This document shows positions 1 to 13,000 of a DNA stretch of 64,000 bases, in pieces; positions within the stretch are counted from its first letter, which is position 1, and each line of letters begins with the position of its first letter. Source of the stretch: Metaphire vulgaris. Taxonomy: Eukaryota > Annelida > Clitellata > Crassiclitellata > Megascolecidae. The stretch is from assembly GCA_018105865.1 (NCBI GenBank), contig CM030837.1:2195475-2259474 (forward strand). Reading direction: 5' to 3'. The notes below the pieces were generated by a model that did not search any database, was not told the DNA's origin, and saw only the letters and a list, made by a program, of their open reading frames with translations. The position numbers and the translations under genes are program-made.

Positions 1-118
1 CAGCCTGACAAGCAAAAAACGTTGTCAATTCTCCAAAAAACACCCTGACAAGCAAAAAACTTATCGTCACCGGATCTGGGCCCCGGTACAATGTACCGGC
101 TGCACCCCCTCTCCTCAG
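1..118. mobile_element. Truncated MITE-like fragment with GACAAGCAAAAAA subrepeats
   Basis: Two copies of the motif CTGACAAGCAAAAAAC lie about 40 bases apart at 5 and 44. The same motif occurs inside several hAT-type MITEs further along the window. The left end lies outside the window, so termini and target duplication cannot be checked. Confidence 0.5.
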
Positions 119-124
119 GCCTTT

Positions 125-400
125 CTAGAGATAGCTGGTTTCTTGTATCTCAAGTTTTATAGACCACAAAAATACTATACAATTGAAACTCTGTTTGACA
201 TTGGACAATGCAAGGACTAGTGCTACAGTAGGCTGATATGCAAAATTCAGAAGAGTGATGAGACAAATTAAAACCACATTTTCGTGTGTCCCCAGCTTAG
301 CTGAGTCAAACTGTACTAGAATTGTCAATATATTCTGCCTCAATTTTATTCTAGAGCTTTCGAAATGCCACGAAAAATGTTGGTCATCTAGATTTCGATC
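125..400. repeat. Dispersed repeat, copy 1 of 3
   Basis: This stretch is repeated with moderate divergence at 6216-6425 and again at 6490-6655. Shared landmarks are TTTTATAGACCACAAAA, GCTACAGTAGGCT, AATTCAGAAGAGTGA and TCTAGAGCTTTCGAAATG. No long ORF or recognisable terminal repeat is visible, so the class of element is unknown. Confidence 0.65.
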
Positions 401-404
401 CACA

Positions 405-2475
405 GCGCTCGAATTAAGTCACCTTCCATCCATTTCATACTACACACTAAGCTTAGAGCCAATTTACTCTATGAGAACAAGGGGCATAACAAAATGAATG
501 TCCTGACGAATATCTTGTAAGATGGTTAGTATGCCGATCGAGGTATAACCCGTGTCTTAAGATATTTGGTCTATTGTATGACAGGTTTTGATTTATGTCC
601 AAAATGCACTACAACTCGCTAACTGACTTATAAAAATTTAGGGACACCGACCGCCGTTAAAAAGTGGACACCCCCAAGTTTTGTGGCAGATCGGCGCCTA
701 TGCGATTTTCAATAGTGGTTTTCACACGTGCCTTCTAATGCCTTCTAAACTAAACAATGTGAAATCACATTATTATTATATTGCTATGAAACCTTAGACT
801 AATGCAATTAAGGCAAAACTTATGCAAACATACGACATCCATTATACAATTTGAGGACACATGCAGATATGTGCGTGTTGTGTGTAATGTTAATGGAATA
901 TATCTATTAGCACATTCAATATGTGCGTGTGCGTGTGTGTGTGCGCGCAGTAGAAGTGTTAACGATTCTTCGTGCGCGATTGAACTGAAATGCAGGCCAA
1001 ATGGGTGACCGAGTATAAGGTGTAAGAGAGTGGTTTTAAGGGTGGCCAGAAAAAGTGTTCAAAAATTCAAATTTCGCATGTTAAAGTAATACATGAAGCC
1101 ATGTACACATGAATATTATTTGAAAAACAACGTACGTTATTGAATAGTGTGCCAACAAAGGTGTTATATATCTGTCATGATGCTCAGATTTCTCATAACC
1201 AAGAGGAATAAAGTGAAGACGAATGTGTAATTAGGTTCATGTGTAATGTTTCACTTTGAATCACTTTTCAATTCATTTTGCATAAGACAATTATATAAAT
1301 ATAAACTAAACTCTTATAAGAACTAGATCTTTAAATAGGTAACTGCGTGCCAAGATTTCTGTCGAAGGCCTGCCATTCATTCTCGCAACATGAAAGTGTT
1401 TGAAATTTTTTCAAACCACCCCAAAATTTCAACTCTCCATTCGATTTACGCGCAACCGATCAACGCTGCGGCCACAAGATTGACTAAAAGGCCGCCAAAC
1501 TTTGCTTCGTCGTGGCGTTAATGTTCAGAATTAAAAGCGTCAGCAAGCGTAAACCTCAAATAAGTCAACATTCTTATATATAAATGACCAAACTACTGTA
1601 AAAATCATCGGGATATGCGATTTTAAAGACAAAACGCCGCGTGATTTACACAGTTCTGCATTTTTTATCAACCGAGACAGGTTAACAGCACTGCATACTC
1701 AATTCGATGATGTGTTTGAAGCAAAAACTTTGCTGTTTAAACCGTGATACTTACTATAATTCAAAACTAAAGATGTATCAGCCGCATTTATAGCAATTCG
1801 ATCCTTGGTCTCTGGGTTTAATACAGACCATTGGCTTTACAGTAAAACTCACGAGCTCGGAATAATTATAACGGATAAGTAAATATTGTCGCTATTTTAG
1901 CATAACATAATAGCATAGTCCTGAGATTGCGTAGGATTACTGCTGATTAATATTAAATTAATTATTGATCAGAGAATTATTGATTGCTCATTTTTGGCTA
2001 GGATAATACCCACAATAGAGATCTTATTTCGATCTATAGCGTTGTTATGCCGAACGGGTCGACACATCAAAGCGAACAGTTTGCTCAAAATTTGACTAAG
2101 ATAAGTTAATTGCTTTCAAGAACAGTCTAATGGTTTATAAAATACTGCAGCTTGGCCAACATCAATATCAAAATCTTCCAAAACGTTATCATTCAACAAG
2201 CTTTGTTAATTCATTTTTAAGTGTAGGCTACCCAGGACCAAAAGTGAAATCGGTAAGAGAGGTTTTCCTATTTCTATCCCAAAACACGGAACACTCTTCC
2301 TCTGGCTGTCGGAACTTCTAACGAATTGAGTATTTTCAGATCTAGGTTTAATTAAAGCACATCTATTCCTATTGGTATGTCCTCCTTAGTCTGTCTTGCC
2401 GTCTCCCACTCTGAATGAACTATGGAATGACCTGCAGGGTCTTTACGGATGGATTAAGAGCACCATTGGTCGATA
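405..2475. other. Intergenic sequence, no gene recognised
   Basis: About 2 kb of AT-rich DNA without a credible coding exon. ORFs here are under 70 codons and lack recognisable domains. A short GTGCGTGTGTGTGTGCGCG tract lies near 920-948. Promoter elements of the downstream channel gene could lie here but none can be supported. Confidence 0.5.
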
Positions 2476-2483
2476 CCCTTCAG

Positions 2484-2779
2484 CAGTGGCGGTTCCAGGA
2501 TTTCTTGGTCTGGGGATGAAATTTTTAAATAAAAAGTTGGTGGGGAATGCAAAGTGGAGAAAAAAGAAACGAGAAAAAGGTCATTGTTAATGTTCTGCCC
2601 ATTAAATGTTAATAAACCTTGCCAAAAAGGCCGACAGGCAAAAAAGAAGGTCATTCGCAGTATTTTTCACTAATTTGTTTAAAAACTCACCGGAAAATAG
2701 GCTGACAAGCAAAAAAGGTCATCCGGAATCCCGGTCGAGGAAAGCATCTCCAGTCATCAACATAGTGGAACCGCCACGG
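2484..2779. mobile_element. hAT-like MITE, family B (CAGTGGCGGTTC ends)
   Basis: The left end reads CAGTGGCGGTTCC and the right end GGAACCGCCACGG, an imperfect terminal inverted repeat. Flanks are CCCTTCAG (2476-2483) and TCCTTCAG (2780-2787), an 8-bp target duplication with one mismatch. Inside are copies of the GACAAGCAAAAAAGGTCATC motif. An 8-bp duplication with CAG-starting ends is typical of hAT non-autonomous elements. Related copies are at 49772-50006 and 63398-63646, and a fragment is at 44623. Confidence 0.8.
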
Positions 2780-2812
2780 TCCTTCAGCATTAAAACAGGT
2801 GCTATAAAAATG

Positions 2813-2963
<151 letters not shown>

Positions 2964-2990
2964 GGTTGTGCAATTTCTAGAATTGATCAG

Positions 2991-4562
2991 ATGTCTGAAA
3001 TAACTCAAGAGCTGAAACGATTTGCGGAAACGACGACAATCAAAGCGGTCAGCAGGACGGTCAAGGCGAGTAGAAGAACGATCAGGATCTTCTGGATATC
3101 CGCTCTCATCTCCTGCCTCACGGTACTTCTGTACCAGATATCCACGGTACTCATGAACTACTACAAGTACAACGTCATCAGGAACTCAGGAGTCGTCGTC
3201 GAGTATCCGGACTTTCCGGACGTTACCGTCTGCAATCTATTTCCGCTGTCCGATTTCAGTCAACTCGACGGCTATCCGGCCTACGTGAAGTTCGTCCAAA
3301 GCCTGAGACCGTATTCTTCTGAGTTTCTGCGCTCCGAGAACGGAAGTCCGTTCTGGAACTACGTCCAGTCGCTGCACACGTTCAACGTAAACACGCCGGT
3401 CCTGTCGAAACCGATAGTCGGGGATCTGGTACTGTTCTGTCAGTGGTACGGCTGGGACCTGTACGCGCCCAAGCCTTGCGTTACCAGTACACGGCTCGTG
3501 GAACCGCTGCAGTGGTGCACGACGATCCACGGCGGAGATTCGAGTCGGAATCGAGCAGCCGTCAGTCTCTTGTTGTACCTCGACAAGAGACACACGCACG
3601 CGGTTGACGTCTACAACGTCTGGATGCGCTATCCGCTGGTGAACGGGGTCCGGGTGATGGTCCACCGGAAGGGAACACTTCCCAATCCGCTGACTGCCAT
3701 CTCCGTCTCCCCCGGAACGGAGACGTCGCTCCTTCTGGAGCAGACGAACTCCTCGCAGCTGTCGCGGCCCTACGGCGACTGCATGGATCGGGAAGACCTC
3801 GAGCCGGACGAGGATGAGACCGCTGTGCCGTACGATTACGACTCTTGCATCGGACTCTGCCGCCAGCGACAGATCATCGAGTGGTGCGGCTGCGTGGATC
3901 ACAACACGGTGTTCACCGAAGCTATCCTTCGCCTCGGCAAGCGGATCTTCTGCTCGAACATCACCCAGAACCTGGCCGCGGACGCCGAGGGACGTTTCAA
4001 CGCGTCCGAAGTCAGCAGAAACTTCGACATGACCACGTGCGTGTGGAGTTTCGAGGCGAATACGAGCGCCTGCGACTGTCCGCCGGAATGTCACGACACC
4101 GACTACGAGGTGCGCGCGTCGTCCGCCAGATGGCCGAAGCTGGCCAGCCAGTTGGCGTTCTACCGGATGTTCGTTCGAAATCAGAGCGCCTTCGAAGGCG
4201 ACGAATTCGCCGGGTACGAGGCGATCGAGGCGGCGGTGGAAGAGGGTAACATGACGGACGAAGAATCGCTGAGGGAACTCGCAAAGTTGAAGCTGATCGA
4301 AGAGAACTTCCTACAGGTGTACGTGCGCTTCATCGAGAAAAACGTCCGCGTCGTAACGGAAGTTCCGGCGATCACGTGGGACACCCTGACGTCGAACCTC
4401 GGCGGATCCTTGAACCTCTGGCTCGGGATCTCTGTGCCGACGATCGCTGAACTGATCGAACTTCTCTACTCGCTGGTTGCCATCAGAGTTCAAAGCAGGA
4501 AGCGAGCGATCAAGCCAGTTGAACTAGGAGTATTTAAGAAATCGGAGGCGGTTGGAAAATAG
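2991..4562 (+). CDS. DEG/ENaC (ASIC-like) sodium channel subunit
   Basis: A 523-residue uninterrupted ORF in the usual size range of ASIC/FaNaC subunits, which form trimeric amiloride-class Na+ channels in the plasma membrane. TM1 lies at about residues 33-57. It is followed by the family motif FPDVTVCN (75-82), a large Cys-rich extracellular domain (for example CIGLC, WCGC and CDCPPEC), and an SSARWPK segment. A second membrane segment is at about 467-496, with GIS at 479-481 in the place of the G-x-S selectivity filter. The N-terminus is short and the usual His-Gly gating motif before TM1 seems to be replaced (Lys18-Ala19). The first ATG of the ORF is taken as start; an upstream non-coding exon is possible because TTTCTAG sits 10 bases before the ATG. 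A polyadenylation signal follows 62 bases after the stop. The exact subfamily cannot be assigned by eye. Confidence 0.9.
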   Translation: MSEITQELKRFAETTTIKAVSRTVKASRRTIRIFWISALISCLTVLLYQISTVLMNYYKYNVIRNSGVVVEYPDFPDVTVCNLFPLSDFSQLDGYPAYVKFVQSLRPYSSEFLRSENGSPFWNYVQSLHTFNVNTPVLSKPIVGDLVLFCQWYGWDLYAPKPCVTSTRLVEPLQWCTTIHGGDSSRNRAAVSLLLYLDKRHTHAVDVYNVWMRYPLVNGVRVMVHRKGTLPNPLTAISVSPGTETSLLLEQTNSSQLSRPYGDCMDREDLEPDEDETAVPYDYDSCIGLCRQRQIIEWCGCVDHNTVFTEAILRLGKRIFCSNITQNLAADAEGRFNASEVSRNFDMTTCVWSFEANTSACDCPPECHDTDYEVRASSARWPKLASQLAFYRMFVRNQSAFEGDEFAGYEAIEAAVEEGNMTDEESLRELAKLKLIEENFLQVYVRFIEKNVRVVTEVPAITWDTLTSNLGGSLNLWLGISVPTIAELIELLYSLVAIRVQSRKRAIKPVELGVFKKSEAVGK

Positions 4563-4623
4563 GTTTTCTGCAGGAGTGAATCTATATGAAAATCTTTCGT
4601 TATCGAATCAGCTCATTACATGA

Positions 4624-4629
4624 AATAAA
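4624..4629 (+). promoter_or_regulatory. Polyadenylation signal AATAAA of the ENaC-like gene
   Basis: Canonical AATAAA 62 bases after the ENaC-like stop codon, the first such hexamer downstream. A short 3'UTR is predicted. Confidence 0.6.
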
Positions 4630-5186
4630 TTATTTACCATTGTTTTAACAATCATGCATTATCTGTGTCTGTGCTATTGTTATACCACATTTAACAAATT
4701 TTGGATACTTTCTTACGGGATTACCGATCCTTTATTAACCTTATTTCTTCCTTCATTTATTTCTTTCCTTCAATTTGGTCGTGTGTTTTGATAGCGGCTA
4801 TATCTTGTAGAGTTTATTTAAGTTGTACAGTGTAGTGAGATAGTGATAGTGTGTGCTCTGGCATTGATTAAACTCTGTGACAAAATGACATGCAGCCTAA
4901 TTGATTTGAAACAAATGTCCACTGAATTCACTGTTATTTTATCCCCGACTAAGCTGATCATGTTATCGTGGCCTTCGTTTGTTCCACCTGCGTTAATCAA
5001 ATGCATTAATTGATATCAATCCAAATAATAGCAATTGCACTTGTGTCTTACTGTTATTACTGTTAGTTAAAAATTAGTATAGGCCTACTGCAGTTACTTC
5101 TATCATTTGTCAATTAAATCATTTTGACAAATTTTCTGATATTTTTGATCAATACGCTTTGGCATAGGCCTATTGATTTCACAATC

Positions 5187-5400
<214 letters not shown>

Positions 5401-5442
<42 letters not shown>

Positions 5443-5600
5443 TAATGATCATCCAGCTCCATGGGTGCTGTACCCGTAGGTGTTGGCAGCCTGATTCTTA
5501 GCCACAGAGCAACGGACCGGAAAGAATGGCAGAAAACTGTGTAGATGGCATTATACATCAACGGGCGATGAGCCCACGGTGATGATGAATTGATGATATC

Positions 5601-5645
<45 letters not shown>
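5401..5645. repeat. Two (AT)n tracts around a 160-base unique segment
   Basis: (AT)n at 5401-5440 and again at about 5604-5645. The segment between has no recognised coding content. Confidence 0.85.
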
Positions 5646-5648
<3 letters not shown>

Positions 5649-6215
5649 TATATTCACGATGTATATATTCCAACTATATATACTCACAATATATGTAGGC
5701 CTATATATGTGTGCGTGCGTGTTGTGTGTGTGATGTTTTAACGTTCAGTATGTCTAGTTACGAATTCCAACTTTCAAGTTTGTTGCAGAACGAAGGTTTG
5801 CCTTTGATAACCCGATGCTACTCAATATTCTTTGGTGGTCGGAAACAATGCAGTGCTTTCCATTTGGTCACCAACTTACACCTACAGCTGTAGAAAGTGA
5901 ACGTTAGACTATAGTACTTGACGTCGTGCTATGAGGCTATTGCATATTGGACCATAATCAAAAGTCATAAGAATTCCAATGTGACGCAGACATTTGGGCA
6001 AATAATAAAACACTTTTACTGTAATTTGCACCATTTTTATGATATGGCGCTATTTTGGTGTCCGTCTCTGACATTATAGGCCTACTAGGAAGGAATCTAT
6101 TAGTCTTTGGCGTTATTCTTAAAAAGCTCTGTGCGTGGCATAGATGTCACGTCTAATCTACAATAGGCTACATGGAGGGCGCCACAAGCCAAAAATTGGG
6201 TGGGCCAACATGGTC

Positions 6216-6660
6216 TGTTTGAAATTGGACAAGGCAAGGACTAGTGCTACAGTAGGCTATAGATATGCAAAAATTCAGAAGAGTGAAGAAATGAATTAAA
6301 AACCACATATTCTTGTGTCCCCATCTTTGCTGTGTCAAACCGTACTAGAATGGTCAATATATTCTGTCTCAATTTTTTTCTAGAGCTTTCGAAATGCCAC
6401 GTACAATAATGAGCCATTTGAAACGACACTATACAAAGTCTTTCAGAAATCTATTCTCTGTCAAATGTCTAAAAAATCAATCGAGAGATAAGATGGCGCT
6501 TAAGAGAGCTGGTTTCTTTTTTACAGGTTTTATAGACCACAAAATATTATAAAATTGATACCCTGTTTGAAATTGGACAATGCTAGTGCTACAGTAGGCT
6601 ATAGATATGTAAAATTCAGAAGAGTGATGGAACGAATTAAAACCACGGAGGGCGCCACAA
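6216..6660. repeat. Dispersed repeat, copies 2 and 3
   Basis: Two further copies of the repeat at 125-400: 6216-6425 carries its right part and 6490-6655 its left part. The phrase GAGGGCGCCACAAGCCAAA also occurs twice, at about 6176 and 6648, so the locus seems to have grown by local duplication. Confidence 0.6.
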
Positions 6661-6990
6661 GCCAAATATTGGGTGGGCCAACATGGCACACATGCCTATA
6701 CAACGCTTTCTATGCAGACTCAACCGTTCTAAAACCAGTATCAGAAGGTGGATTTCAAAGTCTTCGGTTAAATGGGATCTGAGGCCGTCATTAGAACGGC
6801 CGCTTTCAACTGATTTCGCCGAAAACGCCACACTCAAACTGGTCCACTTGTAGGCCTACCTGTAAGGGTGGTTCCGGTTTTATTGGCCCACTTTGTAGAC
6901 ATTTAAAGGCAAGTCCCGGTCGACTATGCTAAGAAAATTTAAAAAACCAACGATCAGAAAACATTCTGACCACTGAAACCATGTGCTGAA

Positions 6991-7262
6991 CAGCGGCGTA
7001 GCCAGAATTCCAGAATAGGAGAGGCACTTCGACATTTTCGACAAAAAGGTCGTCGTCCAAAACGCTTTAACCCCTTTACCGTGAATTTAACTGTAGCTCA
7101 ATATAAAACGGATGAATATATTCGGGGTCCCCGGTAAAGGGGTTGATCTAATTCTACCCCACTTCCATCCCAACTACCCACTGGTTTTGGACAAATTTCA
7201 CGACCGGTCCCGATCAAAATAGAGGCCGACCTCAGTCCGTGCCCCCCGTGGTTACGCCAATA
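6991..7262. mobile_element. hAT-like MITE, family E (GGCGTAGCC ends)
   Basis: Starts CAGCGGCGTAGCCAG and ends GTGGTTACGCCAATA. It is flanked by a perfect 8-bp duplication GTGCTGAA (6983-6990 and 7263-7270). A smaller TTAA-bounded element is nested at 7067-7146. Confidence 0.8.
7067..7146. mobile_element. Small TTAA-bounded MITE (piggyBac-like), nested
   Basis: Begins TTAACCCCTTTACCG and ends CGGTAAAGGGGTTGA, an inverted repeat of about 15 bp with one change in the right TTAA. It lies inside the hAT-like element at 6991-7262. Confidence 0.6.
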
Positions 7263-7408
7263 GTGCTGAATGACCTCTATCAATAAGGGGTGCAGATAAT
7301 TCCTGGTTACGCCAGGAAGTAGACGCCCTGGTTACGCTATGATCGTTTCTCATTTGCCATCTGGCGAATGAAGTGGAACCATCGTCGACGGAGTGCGTCG
7401 GAATTATC

Positions 7409-7480
7409 ATGGCGCCGGGGAGTTTGCTGTTGAGTATCGGACGCTCATTAAATGGAAAACGAAAAATACCGAAACATTAA
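7409..7480 (+). CDS. Possible upstream ORF in the BLTP3 5' leader
   Basis: A 23-codon ORF (begins MAPGSLL) with a good start context (ATCATGG) ends 66 bases before the BLTP3 start codon. Whether it is transcribed depends on the unmapped transcription start. It is most likely regulatory if real. Confidence 0.25.
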   Translation: MAPGSLLLSIGRSLNGKRKIPKH

Positions 7481-7545
7481 AACGCGATTTTTTGCGATAA
7501 ATCCGGTCTTTTGAAAATCTTGAACAGTTACATCGCGCTCTTAAT

Positions 7546-9916
7546 ATGGCTGGATTAATAAAGAACCAGATTTTAAAGCATCTTTCCAAGTGAGTACATT
7601 ATTTACGCTGACTTTATATAGAGCCACTTTAGACGTAGCTATGGACTGCGCAGGAATTGTTGTGATGCTTTATTTTCGTTTATGCTTTATATTCAGTCGC
7701 TGTTAGCTAACCATTTGCAAAGTATTTCGTCTTATCTGTCTGATTTCTGTATGGCTGAATACCATGATTTTAAAATGAAAGTCAGTTGTTAAAATATTGA
7801 TGAAGTAGTTGTCATTCTACTTGTTTTTTTTATTAAGAAACAAACATTAGTAAGCTCCGTTGTGTCACAAGCCATTGTTAATTCAATAAGAATAGTAACA
7901 GGATTGGATTTTGCATTACTTTTGTTTTCAATAATAGTTTATGTAAGACATTGATGTTGCAATGTCAGTTTCATTTTAACGGACCGTTTTGCCTTATGTA
8001 TTTCTTGTCCTGCAGTTCCTTTTCTCTGTCCCAATGCATTGTCCCAATGCAGTAAACTGTAAGCGTATGGCTGCAATCTGAAATGATAGCAATATTAGTT
8101 TGTGGTATTTATTGAATGAATTTTACCTGTCATTAATTTTTTTAAAGATTCACCAAAAACCTCTCTCCTGACAAGATCAGTCTCAGCGCCATGAAGGGTG
8201 AAGGTGATCTGTCAAATCTTGAGCTGGACGAGGTTGTTCTTACGGATCTGCTTGCTTTGCCAGGATGGATCCGTCTTAGGAAAGCTACCTGCAACAAAGT
8301 TACAATCAAGGTATGTAGTGGTTAAACTTCTAGAAAATTCCAGCTCTGACACATGCAGTGTCAGAAAATCTTAGTTAAGATTCAGCTTTCTAGAAAACTG
8401 TAAAACTATGAACTCTAAAATTATAGGTGTATAGTCAATGTTATGTTAATGTTAATTGGACAATTTATATAGCGCTGTAGCATAGTTAAAAATACCAAAG
8501 TCAAAAGCGCTTTGACAACGCTGACATGTCAATGAAGGTAAGAAGGTAGCGATGCTAAAAGATCCACTTGGATGGTAAAAAGAACTTTGCCGCCATAAAG
8601 AAATCCGGTGTTGAGTCCTTGTATAGTGTGCTATTAATCTATATTTTTATATTGTGTTAAAATATATAGTTAAATAATAAATAAATTATAAATAAAATAC
8701 AAATATAATGGTGTTCTTTTGAAATTTAATGGTGTTCCTTTCTTGAGGGTCTTTTGAGGAAGTTATTTAGCTTATTTAGCATAGATAGAGACTTCCCTTT
8801 AGTGCAACATGGGACACTGAGTGTGCACAGGAAATTTGGTTTACATGGAAGAGGAAGGAAACAGAATAGGGTGGGGGTCTTTTGTGGTTATTGATGAGTG
8901 ATCATGACTATTTCTGAATTTCTACAGAAGCACAAGAGGGCTACAAATAAAAATTCTTTGAGAAGAGGGTGGACCCATGGGTGCTTGCACATTAGGGCAA
9001 GAGGGACACTTGCCCCCTGAAAAATGCAAATATCAATATTTCACATTGAAATTTGAAAACCTTGCTAAAATGTTAGCCGTAACCATTGTGTTAAAATGTG
9101 TCTTGCCCTCGTGGAAAAATTTATGCGGCATAACAGTGACCATTGTGTTTTGCCCCTCCTGGAAAAATTTCTGTGGGTGTCCACGGGTGCAACCGAGGTG
9201 CTTAACTTTTTTAGTGCTAGGGTAGTGCTCATAGATTGTGGCCATGGATAGGCACATTTTGGGGCAAAAAGACATAACAGTTGAAGCAATAAATTGGTCC
9301 AAGATTTATCTGGGAGAATTGGGTTGTTAAGTGTTAAGAGTATTTATATTGGTTTTCACACAGGCTAACTTAGCCTTCTAAACCACTTAAAATTGCATTA
9401 TTATAATTACCCCTCATTTTCCAGTTACTGCTCAGAAGAAGATACAAATTGATGTTATAATTGAATGATCCTGCTTGTGCAATTGTGCTAGTAATATTTA
9501 TATTGTCACGTTGCCCACATGTAATAGAATGTCAGAAATTGAGATCCTATATTTGCCTGTGGGTCTTAACCCTTGAACCACTGGAACTGAGTATGCTTGG
9601 TTGCAATTGCATGTAGTTACAAAGTATGTGTTGGTTTAAGGGTTAAGGTTCACTTGAATGACCAGTGACAGTCTGACATATAAGCAACTTGACAAGATAT
9701 ACTTGTTTACATTCTTTGTTAGTGAGAAAAAATTATATTTGTGTCATTTAGTCTCTGTCATCAGTTAATGTTATTGTATTTTATCATTTCGGAGGAATTT
9801 AAAGACTCACTTGTTCAACAAATCATACAAGTGACATTTGTTAAATCGCCCTTGACTTTGGCCTTGGCCATGACCATGGTGTTACATAAGTTGTCTTGAT
9901 GATGATGATGATGATA

Positions 9917-9948
<32 letters not shown>

Positions 9949-9952
9949 GATG

Positions 9953-10012
<60 letters not shown>

Positions 10013-13000
10013 GTTGCCAGCAGTTATCTAATTATCTAATATTTACTCTGTGCAGGCCCTCAAACAATTAATATTACTTAGCTGGAGGCGCCCTTTTGAT
10101 CACCCAAATGATCGTTTTTGCAGTCCATTTTCTTTAAACTCAAAACCCCAAATTTAAGAAAAGCAAAGACATTTCCTTGACATTTGCTTGTTTGAGCTGT
10201 TTCTTGCACACATTTTACTATAGACTGTTAGCATCATTTGGTACAAAAAGGGTGCCTAGGCTAATGTTGATCCAGTGCCATAGTAAGGCATATTCTGAGT
10301 GATAATTATGAGTATGGCACACATTAAGTGTTGTGTGACCAAGATTTTCACTTCATTGTTGGAAGAAAAAAACATAATATTGGAGATTTAAAGATGGCAG
10401 TGACTTGTCTATTATGTGCCTTTGCTCTTCACTTTAGCACTTTTGAATATGGATACTGGTTCAGTGAGAGGAACTTTTTAAATGCTAGCCTGTATCCCAG
10501 ATGTAATTTAAAGTTGATTTCTTTATGTGACATTGGGTTTGTCTGTTCCTGGTGTTTGGCAGCCGCTGCCTTGTGTGAAATCCTGACTAACTTAGCAGTT
10601 GTTGTGACCATAGATTTTCCATAGATGTAGACAAAGTCTCACGGAGAACACATATTTATCAATTGCTTAAAAATGACAGTTTAAATCAATTTGGAAAGTT
10701 ATGGATAACACAAAATATTTCAATATATTGGTTTTAAACCCTCTCCCAATGTTTTCAAGTACTGTACGCATTACCAGACAGTGTCACCAATGCTACCAAC
10801 ATGGAAACATTCACTAAGAGACTAAAAACACACTTGTTCAGACACTCCTTTAATGCAATGTAAAGCACTCTTGACTCCAGCCCGCTAGGACAATAGCGCT
10901 ATATAAATCAGCCACTAACTAACTAACTAACTGTGTAGACTGCATGCACTGCACCAATGTACCAATGTAATAATGAAAATCTAAAGATTTGGCCTTCAAT
11001 AAAATTAGCAAAATTATGGGCAATTTTTGTTAAGGGTTAATATTATGTTGCATAGCATTCTTTCTCATACATAGTAAGTGCATTCTTTCTTGTACATAGT
11101 AAGTATGAAAAACAGTAATGGTGAAAATAGTGAATATAATTTCATTGCCAGACTTCATGTAATTAGTCTACCAGGGAGTTAAATCATGTTTCAAAATGGC
11201 TCAAGCAGTTTGTCTTTGGGTTTTGATGAAAACGTCCAGAGTTAGGACAGGTATGTTAAATATTTATAACAGAATTTTGTTTGTTCTCTGATATAATTTG
11301 AGCCTCTAAGTATGACTGTACCAATGTTGTTTGAGTTAGAAATAGTGACAATGTCATGATGTAGTGTGCTGTCGGCATAATGCAATCAAGGTACTCTTGA
11401 CCCTGCTGAAGTACTTGCTGAGTGCATTTTGAGCAGAGATGGTGGTCTCTAAAGATAAGCTTACTTATTTATACCTTCAGATTGACTTCTTTCCTACATT
11501 GCGTAGCTAATTTTGTGTGTTCTTCGGAAAATAGATAACGATGTTTGATTTTGTGTATTACTTTGCCTCACTTTGGCCTAAGTACTTATGACAAATCTAA
11601 GATATGCCCCCCCCCCACTGACCAACTTTGGTATTTGTCATGATTGCATCATGTATTTACAGAATTATGCATTACATTTCTGTATTATAACACTATTTAT
11701 GACATTTCTGTATTGTAATATAAATTTTGGCATTACATTGCTGTACAATGGCATTAAGTATGACCTTTCTCTATAGCATGACTATGTATTACATTTCTTT
11801 GTATAAAATGAGTAATCTGGGTGCTAATATGTGTACCATTCTGTTCCTGCTACGCTGAGAGAAGCCAGTACTCTATAAATTATTGATCTGATATTAATAC
11901 AGGTGTGTTCCTGTGTTTGATTTCTGTACTCTGAACTCGGCTTATCAATTCCTTGATGTGTACCTGGCCTCATATTTCAATCTATTCCTGGTTTTGTGTT
12001 ATGCTTTAATGGTGACGAATAATGTGCTTCAATCAATAAGTAAATTTATCCCTGACTTTGTAACTGAAGAAATATGAAGCAAATGAAGCAGCAGATGAAT
12101 TGCTGATTTGTCATTGTTGTGATCTGTCACTTCTAGAACTTTATATGTGATTTTTATTTGTTATATTTTGATGGATGCCAATAAGAACATATTTGTGATA
12201 TATTCACTAGGAACATATCAGAGCACAGCATATCTTGACACATGATTGTAGGACATTCTCCCCTGGACATAATCTCCCCCGGACATTATCCCCTCCCCCG
12301 CCCCCCCCCCGGCACACCCTTTGAAATGACACAGCCGGACATAATCCCCCTTTGTTTTCTCTATGAACTGACTATAATCATTACCCACACCATAAACCAG
12401 ACACTAAACACTAACCCTAATCGATACTGACGGCAGCCATGGCATCAGATAACCGATAAGTACCTTTTAAAATTAAGATCTATTACTTCTTTGCCGGGGG
12501 GGGATATGTCCGGGGGGATTATGTCCAGGGGAAGAATGTCTGTATACCTTGACACATTACATGGACCATTGTAACTTCCACTCTGCCAGCAGACATGTGA
12601 CTTTAAAAGAAATAATATCTCTGACCTCAGGGTATTGAACCCAAACCATACCAGCTTATAACTGATTCTGCACCGAGTGAGCCATCAAATCAAGGCAGAC
12701 TTACCGGTACTATTTTAGTACATAGGTATCACCAGCAGTCTAGTTGCTATGGTTTTGATGACCCTTTTGGGTAATAAAACATGGCAGTCTGACAAACTTT
12801 TGGAATTCATCCTGAGCTCTTGAGCTCTTTATTTGCTACTCTAAATTCTCCTTCTACTGCTTATCACAAGAGGATGGATTTTTTGATGGCCGAATTTTGG
12901 AGTATCAGCCATTTTAACCCATAAACTGCCAAATACTTTGTAACTACATGCAATGTAACTGAGTATACTCGGTTCTGGAGGTTTAAGGGTTAAGCCCTTC

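Noticed and set aside
3237..4284. Overlapping antisense ORFs (up to 285 codons) in the ENaC-like gene
   Set aside because: They are shadows of the GC-rich coding frame and show no domain.
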